Of a stretch of 64,000 nt of DNA, positions 36,278 to 46,166 are shown in pieces. The DNA comes from Chitinophagales bacterium. GTDB taxonomy: Bacteria > Bacteroidota > Bacteroidia > Chitinophagales > JADIYW01. The notes beneath the pieces were generated by a model. It was not told where the DNA came from, did not search any database, and was given only the letters and a program-made list of their open reading frames with translations. Both the position numbers and the translations under genes were made by a program. Every line of letters begins with the position of its first letter. Position 1 is the stretch's first letter. The stretch covers positions 124,001 through 188,000 of the forward strand of contig JACJXT010000011.1 of NCBI GenBank assembly GCA_020636535.1, given 5' to 3'.

Positions 36278-37750
36278 ATGAAAATATGTTTTAGAAAAAC
36301 AATGCTATTGTCAATATTTATTTTGTCAATATTTGGAGTAGGATGTCAGAAAGTTTTAGATATTAATACAGATCCAAACAATCCAAGTTCAGCTACTCCT
36401 GAGTTACTTCTACCTACAGCACAAGTTGCATTAGGAGTTGCTTTTGGTGATGAATATCATTTTGTGACATCTATGTGGGCTCAATATTGGACTTCAGGTA
36501 CAACTATTTCTACAACTCCATTAGAGAATTTTACTATGACTGGTGGAGAAGTTAATAGATCATGGAGAAATACATACTCTAGAAGTTTGCTAGATTTATC
36601 TCAAATAATTAAGTCGGGAAATCCTTACTATAGTGGTATATCAAAAGTATTAATGGCATTTACCTATCAAAGATTAGTTGATATTCACGGAGATATACCT
36701 TTTTCAGAAGCACTTAAAGGGGCAATTGAAGATGGTGGTATTTTAACTCCAAAATTTGATTCTGATAAAGATGTTTATGATGCACTTATTCCCATATTAG
36801 ATGACGCTATAACTGATTTATCATCTAATGATAATAGCTATGCTAAACCTAGTAGTGAAGATTTGGTATATGGAGGTGATTTAGATAATTGGATTATATT
36901 TGCTAATACACTTAAATTGAAAATACTTTTAAGACAGTCACTAGTAGATAATACTAAATTGGCTGAAGCATTGACATTGCTACAGTCAGGAGTTTCGTTT
37001 ATAGACCAAAACAATTCAGCTTCAATATATTTTAATGGTTCAACATTAGGTAATTCAAATCCAACATGGCTGAGTTATGAGTCTAGATCTGCAACAAAAA
37101 TGTATATGAGAGCGAGCAAAACAAGTATAAATGTTCTTGATTCTTTATCAGATCCTCGGATAGCAACAATATATGATGCTGGTACTAGTGGATATATTGG
37201 AATTCCGCAAGGTGAAGCGAATATTCCTGCTCCAGTAGGTGTATTAGGACAAGCAAATAATTCATTTGCACAACCTAGCAGTGATTATATTTATTCCAAT
37301 GACCTGCCAGTTTGGCTAATTAGTCCATGGGAAAGTAAGTTTATTCAAGCTGAAATCTTATTAAGAAGTGCAGTGAGTGGGGATGATGTTTTATTTGAAG
37401 AGGCAGTTACAGCTTCATTTGATTATTTTGGTCTTTCATCATCAGCAAGTGCATATATCAGTAGTTTAGATTATACTACTAACAAAATTAAGACACTTGC
37501 AATTCAAAAATGGATTTCTATGAATGGTTTGCAGCCTACTGAAGGTTGGATTGAGACTAGAAGGTTTGATATCGAATCTACTAATAATATAATTTTTAGA
37601 GGTGTTGGAGGAATATTTTATGATCCATCTTCAACTTCACTTCCATCTAATGTTTTTCCTTCAAAAATGTTGTATGGTTCAAGCGAGTCATCATATAATC
37701 CAAATACTCCAACTACTACTGTTACAGCTAAAGTTTTTTGGGATAATTAA
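36278..37750 (+). CDS. SusD/RagB-like surface lipoprotein
   Basis: 490 residues from ATG 36278. Lipobox ending GVGC with Cys23, mature start QKVLDINTDPNNPSSATPE, TPR-like helices, and WIETRRFD/PSKMLYGSSE near the C-terminus as in the SusD-like type 2 group. Acts as the lid that captures substrate on the SusC barrel. Gap to the SusC stop is 16 bp; one operon. Confidence 0.93.
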   Translation: MKICFRKTMLLSIFILSIFGVGCQKVLDINTDPNNPSSATPELLLPTAQVALGVAFGDEYHFVTSMWAQYWTSGTTISTTPLENFTMTGGEVNRSWRNTYSRSLLDLSQIIKSGNPYYSGISKVLMAFTYQRLVDIHGDIPFSEALKGAIEDGGILTPKFDSDKDVYDALIPILDDAITDLSSNDNSYAKPSSEDLVYGGDLDNWIIFANTLKLKILLRQSLVDNTKLAEALTLLQSGVSFIDQNNSASIYFNGSTLGNSNPTWLSYESRSATKMYMRASKTSINVLDSLSDPRIATIYDAGTSGYIGIPQGEANIPAPVGVLGQANNSFAQPSSDYIYSNDLPVWLISPWESKFIQAEILLRSAVSGDDVLFEEAVTASFDYFGLSSSASAYISSLDYTTNKIKTLAIQKWISMNGLQPTEGWIETRRFDIESTNNIIFRGVGGIFYDPSSTSLPSNVFPSKMLYGSSESSYNPNTPTTTVTAKVFWDN

Positions 37751-37768
37751 TTTTTAAAAGTAAATAAT

Positions 37769-38449
37769 ATGAGAAATAAGTTAAAATTTTTATCGTTCTT
37801 TATAATCGCTTCTATTTTTTTTACAGTTGGCTGTAAGAAAGATTATATAGATTCTAAAGAAACATTTCTTCCAGAGTTAACAATAAATGGAGATGCTTTC
37901 ATTATTCAAACAGTAGGAGAAATATATGTAGATGCAGGAGCGGTAGCAACTGCGGCAGGTCAAGAAATTGACTATACCACTACTGGAACTGTAGATTATA
38001 ATGTTCCAGATATTTATACACTTGATTATGAGGCGTTTAATGAGGATGGGTTTTCTGTTACAACAAGTAGACAAGTTCTAGTTGTTGATACATTGGCAGC
38101 TGATGAAGATTACTCTGGAAGTTACCAAAGAGGATCTAATACTCCAGTAACTATTTGGACTAAAGACGGTGATAATCCATATTTATATCATTGTAATAAT
38201 CCTGGAGGAGTACCTAATAATGCACCTTTTAATGTTAATTTTGATGTATATTGTGTAGAACCAGGGATCGTAATAGTGCCTCTGCAACAGTCAGGAGTAT
38301 TAGCTCCTTTTTATTGTACAGATGCTGATGACCCATCTAGTACAAGAATATTGTTTAATTCTTCCGCTACAGTAGGTCAAGTTGCATATGAGTGGTATGT
38401 TAATGGAGCTAATTTTTCTTATTTAGTTAGAACATTTAAAAAATTATAA
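37769..38449 (+). CDS. Lipoprotein with DUF5011-type Ig-like domain
   Basis: 226 residues. Lipobox FTVGC (Cys22), then an immunoglobulin-like region (residues ~32-110: LTINGDAFIIQTVGEIYVDA, GTVDYNVPDIYTLDYEAFNE) of the DUF5011 type. The C-terminal half has conserved-looking cysteines but is not recognised. It is the third gene of the SusC/SusD unit, so it probably sits at the cell surface near the transporter. Confidence 0.75.
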   Translation: MRNKLKFLSFFIIASIFFTVGCKKDYIDSKETFLPELTINGDAFIIQTVGEIYVDAGAVATAAGQEIDYTTTGTVDYNVPDIYTLDYEAFNEDGFSVTTSRQVLVVDTLAADEDYSGSYQRGSNTPVTIWTKDGDNPYLYHCNNPGGVPNNAPFNVNFDVYCVEPGIVIVPLQQSGVLAPFYCTDADDPSSTRILFNSSATVGQVAYEWYVNGANFSYLVRTFKKL

Positions 38450-38461
38450 AAAAAGTTTGTT

Positions 38462-38980
38462 ATGAAAAAAATATTTTTAAAATTTTCAATATTACTATTT
38501 GCCTCTCTCGTTTCATTTGTTTCTTGTAAGAAAGACTATGAACCTGTAGTTTCAAATACTGTAGAAATGTCTGGTTCTTGGTGGGTTAAGTTACTATACT
38601 TAGATAATGGTGAGTATAGAGATTTATATGCGGATTTCGGTTATGGTGATATTTGGGGTGAGTTAATTACTTCAAATACTGCGAGTAATGATAAAGATTC
38701 GTTATGGATAATTGACCATGATTTATGGGATTTTCAGTCTAAGGTAAATTGTGATATTTCTAATTTGACATTTTCAAACTCTAATGCTATAAGCATAGTT
38801 GAGGATTATGAAATTGCTACACCTATTAGTAATGGTAAAGTATTAAAATCTGTAGCAGTTGCACCTAGTGGACATATTACAGATAGTATCGTTATGGATA
38901 TTGAGTTTGAAGATTTTCCAGGATATGAGTGTAGAATTACCGGTTACAAAAGAACTGGTTGGCCAGAAGACGATCATTGA
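38462..38980 (+). CDS. BT_2262-like lipid-binding-fold lipoprotein
   Basis: 172 residues, lipobox FVSC (Cys22), followed by a beta-rich domain (SGSWWVKLLYLDNGEYRD, GYECRITGYKRTGWPEDD) matching the small calycin-like lipoproteins found beside SusC/SusD genes. Last gene of the four-gene unit, ended by a strong terminator at 39007. Confidence 0.72.
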   Translation: MKKIFLKFSILLFASLVSFVSCKKDYEPVVSNTVEMSGSWWVKLLYLDNGEYRDLYADFGYGDIWGELITSNTASNDKDSLWIIDHDLWDFQSKVNCDISNLTFSNSNAISIVEDYEIATPISNGKVLKSVAVAPSGHITDSIVMDIEFEDFPGYECRITGYKRTGWPEDDH

Positions 38981-39006
38981 TATAACCTTATCAATTAACT
39001 TAATAC

Positions 39007-39037
39007 AAAAACCCACTACGAGATGTAGTGGGTTTTT
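39007..39037 (+). terminator. Intrinsic terminator of the SusC/SusD unit
   Basis: AAAAACCCACTAC-gagat-GTAGTGGGTTTTT, a 13-bp perfect stem with T-run. Confidence 0.93.
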
Positions 39038-39093
39038 TATTTTACTTAACATTCATTTAATTTCTACTTTTTAAACAATTTTTAATTACTGCG

Positions 39094-39101
39094 TATCTTT
39101 G
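39094..39101 (+). promoter_or_regulatory. -7 box of the ATP synthase operon
   Basis: TATCTTTG, exact TAnnTTTG match, followed by GCACCG and 17 nt before the atpB ATG. No TTG at the expected upstream distance. Confidence 0.6.
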
Positions 39102-39118
39102 CACCGATTAATTAAAGC

Positions 39119-40267
39119 ATGTTAAATTATCTAAAATACCTAACGCTTTTATTGCTTTTTATAAGTACTCAATTTGTAGCTTTAGCTAATACAAATGAAA
39201 CAACGCATAAAGAGTCATTAGTAGAAGAAGTAGAGCATGAAGCAAAAGAAGTAGAACACGAAGTAAAAAGTGAACTACATACAGAAGGCGACTTACCTAA
39301 AGATGTTACAGCTTATGTTATGAATTCAATTATGACGCATGTCGCAGATGCTAATGAATATCATATTGCTACAATAGATCACAAACATATTGTATTGCCT
39401 TTGCCTTGTATTCTTATTAATAAAGAAACCAAAAAAGTTTCTGTTTTTATGTCATCTAAACTACATAAAGTTCATGAATATGATGGTTATGCAATTAATC
39501 ATGAAACAGGAAGAGTTATAGATGCTAAGACTCACGATAGATCAACTTTTTATGATTTATCTATTACTAAAAATGTGTTTCACATGATTTTGGGCTTTAT
39601 TGTTTTAGCACTTATTTTCTTTAAAGTGAAGAACGCTTATGAAGTAAGACCAAATCAAGCACCAAGAGGATTACAAGGGTTTATGGAACCTTTAATCAAA
39701 TACTTAATTGATGATGTAATTAAACAAAACATACCACATCACGACGAAAAATATACTGTTTTCATTTTGTGTATTTTCTTCTTTATCTTAATCAATAATT
39801 TATTAGGATTAGTGCCTTTCTTTCCAGGAAGTGCTAATCTTTCAGGAAATATTGCTTTTACAATGACACTGGCAATTTTTGCTGGAATTATGATAAACTT
39901 TAATGGAACTAAAGGATATTGGAAACACATTTTTGCAATGCCTGGCGTTCCAAAACCAGTTTTACTAATCTTAACGCCAATAGAAATCTTAGGTGTTATA
40001 CTTAAACCATTAGTATTAATGTTGCGTTTGTTTGGTAATATTACTGGTGGTCACATTGCAGTATTAAGTATTGTAAGCTTAATATTTATTTTAGGCGATT
40101 TAGGCAGAAGTGTTGGTGGTACAGTGGCAGGAAGTGTATTAGCAGTGCCTATTTTATTGTTTGTAAATGCAATGGAATTATTTGTTGCTTTTTTACAAGC
40201 ATATGTATTTACCTTATTAACAGCAATTTTTATTGGTATGGCAGTTGAAGAAGCCGACCATCATTAA
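39119..40267 (+). CDS. atpB: F-type ATP synthase subunit a
   Basis: 382 residues, much longer than E. coli subunit a (271). A signal-like segment (1-23) and a His/Glu/Lys-rich extracytoplasmic region reach to about residue 150, a feature known from Bacteroidota. The membrane core has the conserved proton-path arginine in LKPLVLMLRLFGNITGGH and C-terminal helices (AFLQAYVFTLLTAIFIGMAV). First gene of atpB-E-F-H-A-G. Confidence 0.95.
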   Translation: MLNYLKYLTLLLLFISTQFVALANTNETTHKESLVEEVEHEAKEVEHEVKSELHTEGDLPKDVTAYVMNSIMTHVADANEYHIATIDHKHIVLPLPCILINKETKKVSVFMSSKLHKVHEYDGYAINHETGRVIDAKTHDRSTFYDLSITKNVFHMILGFIVLALIFFKVKNAYEVRPNQAPRGLQGFMEPLIKYLIDDVIKQNIPHHDEKYTVFILCIFFFILINNLLGLVPFFPGSANLSGNIAFTMTLAIFAGIMINFNGTKGYWKHIFAMPGVPKPVLLILTPIEILGVILKPLVLMLRLFGNITGGHIAVLSIVSLIFILGDLGRSVGGTVAGSVLAVPILLFVNAMELFVAFLQAYVFTLLTAIFIGMAVEEADHH

Positions 40268-40306
40268 TTATATAAAATATTAAATTAAACAAATAAAACA
40301 AAAATT

Positions 40307-40513
40307 ATGACAGGATTAGCAGCATTAGGAGCCGGTTTAGCAGCAATAGGAGCTGGTTTAGGTATCGGTTTAATTGGCGGTAACGCAATGCAAGGTATTG
40401 CAAGACAACCAGAAGCTTCAGGAGACATCAGAACTACAATGATTATTGCAGCAGCTCTAGTAGAAGGTGCAGCTATCATTGCGATGATCTTATCTTTCTT
40501 GATGAATGGTTAA
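40307..40513 (+). CDS. atpE: F-type ATP synthase subunit c
   Basis: 68-residue two-helix proteolipid. The hairpin GGNAMQGIARQPEASGDIR joins the helices; the ion-binding carboxylate is the glutamate in AALVEGAAIIAMIL. No obvious sodium-site pattern (missing the Gln in helix 1), so proton coupling is likely. Confidence 0.95.
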   Translation: MTGLAALGAGLAAIGAGLGIGLIGGNAMQGIARQPEASGDIRTTMIIAAALVEGAAIIAMILSFLMNG

Positions 40514-40529
40514 TTAAAAAATTTAAATT

Positions 40530-41045
40530 ATGATTCTTTTATTCAATCCAATGGATTTGGTAACACCAGATCTTGGTTTAGTTTTTTGGACAACAATTGC
40601 TTTTGCATTATTTTGGTTTTTGGTAGGCAAGTATGCTTTTAAACCAATTGCAAATGCTATTAACAGTAGAGAAAAGTCTATTGAAGATGCATTAAATGCA
40701 GCTGAAAATGCAAAGTTGGAAATGACCAAATTACAAAATGAGAATGAAAAGATTTTAAGAGAAGCTAGAGAAGAAAGTGCTTCTATTTTAAAAGAAGCAA
40801 GAGCCATTAAAGATGGTATTATTAATGAAGCTCATGGTAAAGCTAAAGATGAAGCACAGAAAATTTTAGAACAAGCTAAATCTGAAATTTTAGCAGAAAA
40901 AAATGCAGCTTTAGCCGAAGTTAAAAACGAAGTAAGTAAACTGTCTTTAGAAATTGCTCAAAAAGTTTTAGGAAAAGAATTAAATTCTGAAAAAGATCAC
41001 CAATCTTATATCAGTAATTTAGTAGAAAAAGAAAATTTAAATTAA
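40530..41045 (+). CDS. atpF: F-type ATP synthase subunit b
   Basis: 171 residues: one N-terminal membrane helix (GLVFWTTIAFALFWFLVGKYAF) and a long charged helix forming the peripheral stalk (SREKSIEDALNAAENAKLEM onward). 17 bp after atpE and 4 bp before atpH. Confidence 0.95.
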   Translation: MILLFNPMDLVTPDLGLVFWTTIAFALFWFLVGKYAFKPIANAINSREKSIEDALNAAENAKLEMTKLQNENEKILREAREESASILKEARAIKDGIINEAHGKAKDEAQKILEQAKSEILAEKNAALAEVKNEVSKLSLEIAQKVLGKELNSEKDHQSYISNLVEKENLN

Positions 41046-41049
41046 TCTT

Positions 41050-41592
41050 ATGTCTTTAGATAAACTATCATTTCGTTATGCAACTGCACTTTATCAAGAA
41101 GCTGCGGCACAAAATACTTTAGATAGTTCATTGCAAGATGTTAAAGATTTAATCAAAATTATTAATAGTAATGATGAATTAAATCAGTTGTTTCAAAATC
41201 CAATTGTTGATGTTGAAACCAAACGATCAATAGTTCAGTCTCTTTTCCAATCTAAGCTAACACCTTTAGTGTATAATTTCTTAATCTTGCTAATAGACAA
41301 TAAAAGAGAAGCAGGAGTGATACCAATGCTTAATAAGTTTATCGATATATACAATGATAAACATGGAATCTCAAATGTACAATTAATTCTCGCATCAGAA
41401 ATTGACAATACTACACTTAATAAAATAGAATCATTTATAAAAACTCAATCAGGAAAACCTAATGTTGTCATTAATAAAAAAGTTGATGAAAGTATTTTAG
41501 GTGGTTTCATTATTAATTTTGGTGATAGAATTTATGACAATTCTGTAAAAAGAAAGTTACAACAAATAAAAAACGATTTAATACTTAACTAA
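41050..41592 (+). CDS. atpH: F-type ATP synthase subunit delta
   Basis: 180 residues. FRYATALYQEAAAQNTLDS at the N-terminus and the C-terminal VDESILGGFIINFGDRIYDNSVKRKL are the delta/OSCP signatures. Links the peripheral stalk to F1. Confidence 0.95.
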   Translation: MSLDKLSFRYATALYQEAAAQNTLDSSLQDVKDLIKIINSNDELNQLFQNPIVDVETKRSIVQSLFQSKLTPLVYNFLILLIDNKREAGVIPMLNKFIDIYNDKHGISNVQLILASEIDNTTLNKIESFIKTQSGKPNVVINKKVDESILGGFIINFGDRIYDNSVKRKLQQIKNDLILN

Positions 41593-41607
41593 GTAAAATA
41601 TATTAAA

Positions 41608-43185
41608 ATGGTAGATGTAAGACCAGACGAAATAGCCAACATATTAAGAACTCAGCTAAACAATGCCAATACAGATGCTCAGCTAGAAGAAGTAGGTACT
41701 GTATTACAAGTTGGTGATGGTATTGCTAGAGTTTATGGTTTAACTCAAGTTCAAGCTGGTGAATTAGTTGAATTTGCTAACGGAGTTAAAGCTATTGCAC
41801 TTAACCTTGAAGAAGACAATGTAGGTGTCGTTTTAATGGGTTCTTCTGAAGAAATTAAAGAAGGAGACACTGTTAAAAGAACAGGACAAATTGCTTCTAT
41901 CAATGTTGGAGAAGGCATGTTGGGTAGAGTAGTGAATACACTTGGTGAACCAATTGATGGTAAAGGACCAATTACTGGTGAAACTTTTAATATGCCTATT
42001 GAAAGAAAAGCGCCAGGTGTAATTTACAGACAACCAGTAAACGAACCAATGCAAACTGGTATCAAAGCTATTGATGCAATGATTCCAATTGGTAGAGGTC
42101 AAAGAGAGTTAATCATTGGTGATAGACAAACTGGTAAAACAGCTATTGCTATTGATACCATTATCAATCAGAAAGAATTCCACGAAAGAGGAGAAACTGT
42201 ATATTGTATTTATGTAGCTTGTGGTCAAAAAGCATCTACAGTAGCTAATATTGCTAAAACACTAGAAGAGAATGGTGCAATGGCATACACAGTGATTGTT
42301 GCTGCTAATGCATCAGATCCTGCACCTTTGCAGTTCTATGCTCCATTTGCTGGTGCTGCTATTGGTGAGTATTTTAGAGATACTGGTCGTCCTGCATTAA
42401 TCGTTTATGATGATTTATCTAAACAAGCTGTAGCATATCGTGAAGTATCATTATTATTAAAAAGACCTCCAGGTCGTGAGGCATATCCTGGTGATGTATT
42501 CTACTTACACTCTCGTTTATTAGAAAGAGCAGCTAAAATTATTAATAGAGATGAGATTGCTGCATCAATGAACGATTTACCAGAATCTTTAAAAGGAAAA
42601 GTAAAAGGTGGTGGTTCTTTAACTGCATTACCAATTATCGAAACTCAAGCTGGTGATGTATCAGCATATATTCCTACCAATGTAATTTCTATTACAGATG
42701 GTCAGATATTCTTAGAATCAAACTTATTTAACTCTGGTGTTCGTCCAGCAATTAATGTGGGTATCTCTGTATCTCGTGTTGGTGGTAACGCTCAGATTAA
42801 ATCAATGAAAAAAGTTGCAGGTACACTTAAATTAGACCAAGCTCAATATAGAGAACTAGAAGCATTTGCTAAGTTTGGTTCTGACTTAGATGCTGCTACG
42901 CAATCAGTATTAGATAAAGGAAAAAGAAATGTGGAAATATTAAAACAACCACAATATTCTCCAGTATCTGTAGAAAAACAAGTGGCTATTATTTACTTAG
43001 GAACTAAAGGTTTGCTAAGAAATGTAGCTGTAAATAAAGTGAAAGAATTTGAAGAAGCATTTTTATCTGCTGTAGAGCAAAAATTACCAGAAGTTTTGAA
43101 AAACTTAAAAGCTGGTAAATTAGATGATGCTGATTTGAAAGAATTAGAAAAAGTAGCGAAAGATTTAGAACCTTCTTATTCATAA
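41608..43185 (+). CDS. atpA: F-type ATP synthase subunit alpha
   Basis: 525 residues. Starts [18 protein letters not shown]-loop [26 protein letters not shown] is the alpha/beta signature. Non-catalytic nucleotide-binding subunit of F1. Full length. Confidence 0.97.
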   Translation: MVDVRPDEIANILRTQLNNANTDAQLEEVGTVLQVGDGIARVYGLTQVQAGELVEFANGVKAIALNLEEDNVGVVLMGSSEEIKEGDTVKRTGQIASINVGEGMLGRVVNTLGEPIDGKGPITGETFNMPIERKAPGVIYRQPVNEPMQTGIKAIDAMIPIGRGQRELIIGDRQTGKTAIAIDTIINQKEFHERGETVYCIYVACGQKASTVANIAKTLEENGAMAYTVIVAANASDPAPLQFYAPFAGAAIGEYFRDTGRPALIVYDDLSKQAVAYREVSLLLKRPPGREAYPGDVFYLHSRLLERAAKIINRDEIAASMNDLPESLKGKVKGGGSLTALPIIETQAGDVSAYIPTNVISITDGQIFLESNLFNSGVRPAINVGISVSRVGGNAQIKSMKKVAGTLKLDQAQYRELEAFAKFGSDLDAATQSVLDKGKRNVEILKQPQYSPVSVEKQVAIIYLGTKGLLRNVAVNKVKEFEEAFLSAVEQKLPEVLKNLKAGKLDDADLKELEKVAKDLEPSYS

Positions 43186-43192
43186 ATAAATT

Positions 43193-44077
43193 ATGCCTGC
43201 AAATTTAAAAGAAGTAAGAGCGAGAATTGGGTCTGTAAAATCAACCATACAGATAACTAAGGCAATGAAAATGGTATCTGCTGCTAAATTAAAAAGAGCA
43301 ACAGATAGAATTATACAAATAAGACCATATGCCGACCAACTCAATGCTGTACTACAAAATATTGCTTCTAATTTGCAAGGAGAGGTAAATTTGGTTTATG
43401 CTCAAGAAAGACCAATTAATCGTGTATTAGTCGTAGTAATTACTTCTGATAAAGGTTTGTGTGGTGCTTTCAATTCAAATTCAATCAAAGCTGCAAAAAA
43501 TATCATACAAGAGAAGTATGCTGAACAAGCTGCTAACAAAAAAGTAGATATTTTAACCGTTGGAAAGAAAGCTTACGATGCATTCAAATCATCAGAATAT
43601 AAAGTAAATAAAGACTTTACTAATTTATTTCATGGCTTACATTTTGATGATGTAGCTAAAGCGGCAGAGTATATTATGTATGCTTTTGAACAAAATGTAT
43701 ATGATGTAGTAGAAGTAGCTTATGGTAAATTTAAGAATGCAGGAACTCAAGAAACAACTGTAGAGCAGTTTTTACCAATTATAACTACTACAAACGAAGC
43801 AGATGCTAAACATAAAGCAGATTATTTGTTTGAACCAGAACAACAAAAAATATTGGGTTCTTTAGTACCAAAAATATTAAAAACACAATTTTTTAGATAT
43901 ACACTTGATTCTAATGCATCTGAACATGGTGCAAGAATGACAGCAATGGACAAAGCTACAGAAAATGCTAATGAGTTGTTGAAAGACTTAAACATTATGT
44001 ACAACAGAGCGAGACAAGCAGCTATTACAACAGAGTTGACCGAAATCGTTTCTGGTGCTGCTGCATTAAAAGGTTAA
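43193..44077 (+). CDS. atpG: F-type ATP synthase subunit gamma
   Basis: 294 residues. N-terminal helix VRARIGSVKSTIQITKAMKM and C-terminal helix ASEHGARMTAMDKATENA, then ARQAAITTELTEIVSGA form the rotor coiled coil. Last atp gene here; atpD and atpC are absent, as in other Bacteroidota where beta and epsilon are encoded elsewhere. Confidence 0.96.
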   Translation: MPANLKEVRARIGSVKSTIQITKAMKMVSAAKLKRATDRIIQIRPYADQLNAVLQNIASNLQGEVNLVYAQERPINRVLVVVITSDKGLCGAFNSNSIKAAKNIIQEKYAEQAANKKVDILTVGKKAYDAFKSSEYKVNKDFTNLFHGLHFDDVAKAAEYIMYAFEQNVYDVVEVAYGKFKNAGTQETTVEQFLPIITTTNEADAKHKADYLFEPEQQKILGSLVPKILKTQFFRYTLDSNASEHGARMTAMDKATENANELLKDLNIMYNRARQAAITTELTEIVSGAAALKG

Positions 44078-44152
44078 TTAGTAGCTTACTTAAATTTTTG
44101 AGGAACGAAAAAAATGTGGCAATCTATGAGATTTGCTATAAAGGAATGATTT

Positions 44153-44339
44153 CTACATTTTTCGTTTATTAGGGTTTTGTCTATTGGAGAAAAAAGAAAG
44201 AATTTCAATTTGAGTTTTATTTTCTCTATAATACAGAGTGTTATACTTTCTTATAACAACCTTCCTTATTCCTTTAGATGTTGAAACAGGAAATAGACTT
44301 GGATTTATAGCAATTAATCTTAGAATTTTATTAATCTCT
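44153..44339 (-). pseudogene. Severed native 3' end of the parE toxin gene
   Basis: In the same frame as the toxin at 46139-46432, this fragment repeats the toxin's last 51 shared codons and then continues SNRQNPNKRKM to TAG at 44153. NRQNP is the expected C-terminal motif of RelE/ParE-type toxins, so this is the original gene end, separated from the start by the IS insertion. No start codon of its own. Confidence 0.85.
44187..44339. repeat. 153-bp direct repeat flanking the IS, left copy
   Basis: Identical base for base to 46167-46319 (offset 1980). The bases just outside differ on both sides. Interpreted as the target duplication made by the IS; this length is within what is known for IS1634. 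Confidence 0.93.
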
Positions 44340-46166
44340 CAAGTTTGACACGATATTGAGTTAATTAATTGATTATCAACAATAGTGTTATTGGATTGGC
44401 TCACTACAAATTGGATTTTATAGTGTTAGTTTGTCTTTTGGAATGATGGGTTGTAATGGCATTAAACCTATTGCTCTTTGAAGTGCAATTTCGTTTTCTG
44501 TTGGTCTTGAACGTACATAGATTTGCTCTTTATTGTGTTGTAACAAGCTTACTTGCATTTTATTTAGCGTAGTTCTTAGCGTATTCTCTGTGAGTTTTAG
44601 TCCGCTTTTATTGGTTCTTTGTAGTGTGTAGTTTAATAGTGTATAAGCGATATAGCATAAACAAATATGTCCTTTAATTCGTTTGTCTGTCCAATGAAAC
44701 ATGGGTCTTATTTCTAAGTGTGCTTTAAAGGTTCTAAAGGTGTGTTCTATTTTATAAAGTTGTTTGTATTGTTCTAATACTTGTGTTGCTGTAAGGGTTT
44801 TGTTGTTGGTGCTAATAGCCAAAATGCCATCGTACTTTGCATCGTTTATTAGTTTTTGTTCATTCAGTTCATAGCTGCCTTTTGGGTTTTGTTGTATATA
44901 AAACCTACTTGCTTTTTTGGTAATTAGAGCTGTATTTTTTAATAGTATTTTAGCTGTAGCTTCTTTGTCTTCTCTATCTTGTTTGTCTTTTTTTGCTCGT
45001 TTTTGGCTGTGTGTTACGATGATTGTTTTACCATCGTGTTCTACGGTTTTATATGTAATTACAATGGCTTCGCCAGTTGTATCATGGTATATCCATTGTT
45101 TGGTAAAAGAAGCTAAATCGGTAAGCTCGGTTTGTAATGTTTTAGGTAAACTTTTGATGCGTTCGCCAAGTATAAATTCGTAGCCATTGTTTTTGGTAAT
45201 TTCGATGTTATGTTTCGATAACATACCTCTATCTGCTACCATAATTATTTTTTCTATTTGATATTGTTTTTTTAAATCGATTAATGCTTTTTCAAAAGTA
45301 TGTCCTTCGTAGGTATTGCCTTCAAAAATTTGATAACCAATCGGATTTTTATCAGTATCTATGAGCATACAAAACAAGATTTGTGTGTTTCCTATTTTGC
45401 CATCTTTACTAAATCCTTTTTGCCTAAGTTTGCCTTGTTGTTCTACTTCACTTTCAAAATACAAAGTGGTTACATCATAAAATACAACATCCAATTTTTG
45501 ATTAAATAAATCTCTGCCTGTTTGGAAAATTTGTTGTTGAATGAGCGATTGATTGTCGGCTAATTTATCTAAAGTTCGATACAAGTGATGTAGCGAAACA
45601 GTAGGCAAATTAAGATATTCCGACTGATGTAGATAATTTTGATGTTTACTACACGGATCTTGTAATCGCTCTAAAAGCATCAACAAAACAGCATCCGAAA
45701 AATTAAATTGTAGTTTGTTTTTTGAGGCTATTCTGCGAAACACATCTTGCAAACCATAATGCTGTAATACTTTTTGGTAGAGGTATTGATAGCCATAATT
45801 GTATCTGCCTAATTCTAACAAATCGCTAGTTAGCAATGCCTTTACTTCGCCACCACCTAACTCAAATAATTGGATACCGATGGCTCGCAATTGGGCTGGT
45901 TTATAATCTTCTACTTTGCCAAGTGTGTGTAATATTTTGTGCTTTGATTTGCCCTCATCATTTCGATAGCTTTCTAAGATACGCAAATACGTGCCTGATG
46001 ATTTTTTCTCTATCCGCAAAAATGACATACTGCAAAAATAGAGCGGATAAACTAATTATAAAAGCAACCAAAAAAAAATCGGCTCACTACAAATTTGAAA
46101 AAATAAAAACAAAACTCAATAAAATAAGGCGTTCTCAGTCATATTTTATGAAAAGGTGTCAAACTC
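44340..46166 (-). mobile_element. IS1634-family insertion sequence
   Basis: About 1.83 kb between the two 153-bp direct repeats. Terminal inverted repeats are AGTTTGACAC (44342-44351) and its complement GTGTCAAACT (46156-46165). It carries one transposase gene on the minus strand. An internal direct repeat GGCTCACTACAAATT lies near both ends (44398-44412, 46081-46095). It looks intact and recent because the target duplications have no differences. Boundaries are good to about 2 nt. Confidence 0.92.
44418..46028 (-). CDS. IS1634-family transposase
   Basis: 536-residue DDE transposase of the IS4 superfamily. N-terminal MSFLRIEKKSSGTYLRILES is typical of the family. Catalytic acids: Asp185 (VVFYDVTTLYF), Asp266 (IIMVADRGML) and Glu428 (YKIEHTFRTFKAHLEIRP), with the usual beta-strand insertion between the last two. 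Full length, no frameshift, presumably active. Confidence 0.94.
   Translation of the reverse strand: MSFLRIEKKSSGTYLRILESYRNDEGKSKHKILHTLGKVEDYKPAQLRAIGIQLFELGGGEVKALLTSDLLELGRYNYGYQYLYQKVLQHYGLQDVFRRIASKNKLQFNFSDAVLLMLLERLQDPCSKHQNYLHQSEYLNLPTVSLHHLYRTLDKLADNQSLIQQQIFQTGRDLFNQKLDVVFYDVTTLYFESEVEQQGKLRQKGFSKDGKIGNTQILFCMLIDTDKNPIGYQIFEGNTYEGHTFEKALIDLKKQYQIEKIIMVADRGMLSKHNIEITKNNGYEFILGERIKSLPKTLQTELTDLASFTKQWIYHDTTGEAIVITYKTVEHDGKTIIVTHSQKRAKKDKQDREDKEATAKILLKNTALITKKASRFYIQQNPKGSYELNEQKLINDAKYDGILAISTNNKTLTATQVLEQYKQLYKIEHTFRTFKAHLEIRPMFHWTDKRIKGHICLCYIAYTLLNYTLQRTNKSGLKLTENTLRTTLNKMQVSLLQHNKEQIYVRSRPTENEIALQRAIGLMPLQPIIPKDKLTL

Noticed and set aside
39119..44077. Missing atpD and atpC as a sign of deletion
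   Set aside because: Separate location of beta and epsilon genes is normal in Bacteroidota.
44418..46028. Transposase as a broken remnant
   Set aside because: Full length with all three catalytic acids and matching inverted repeats.
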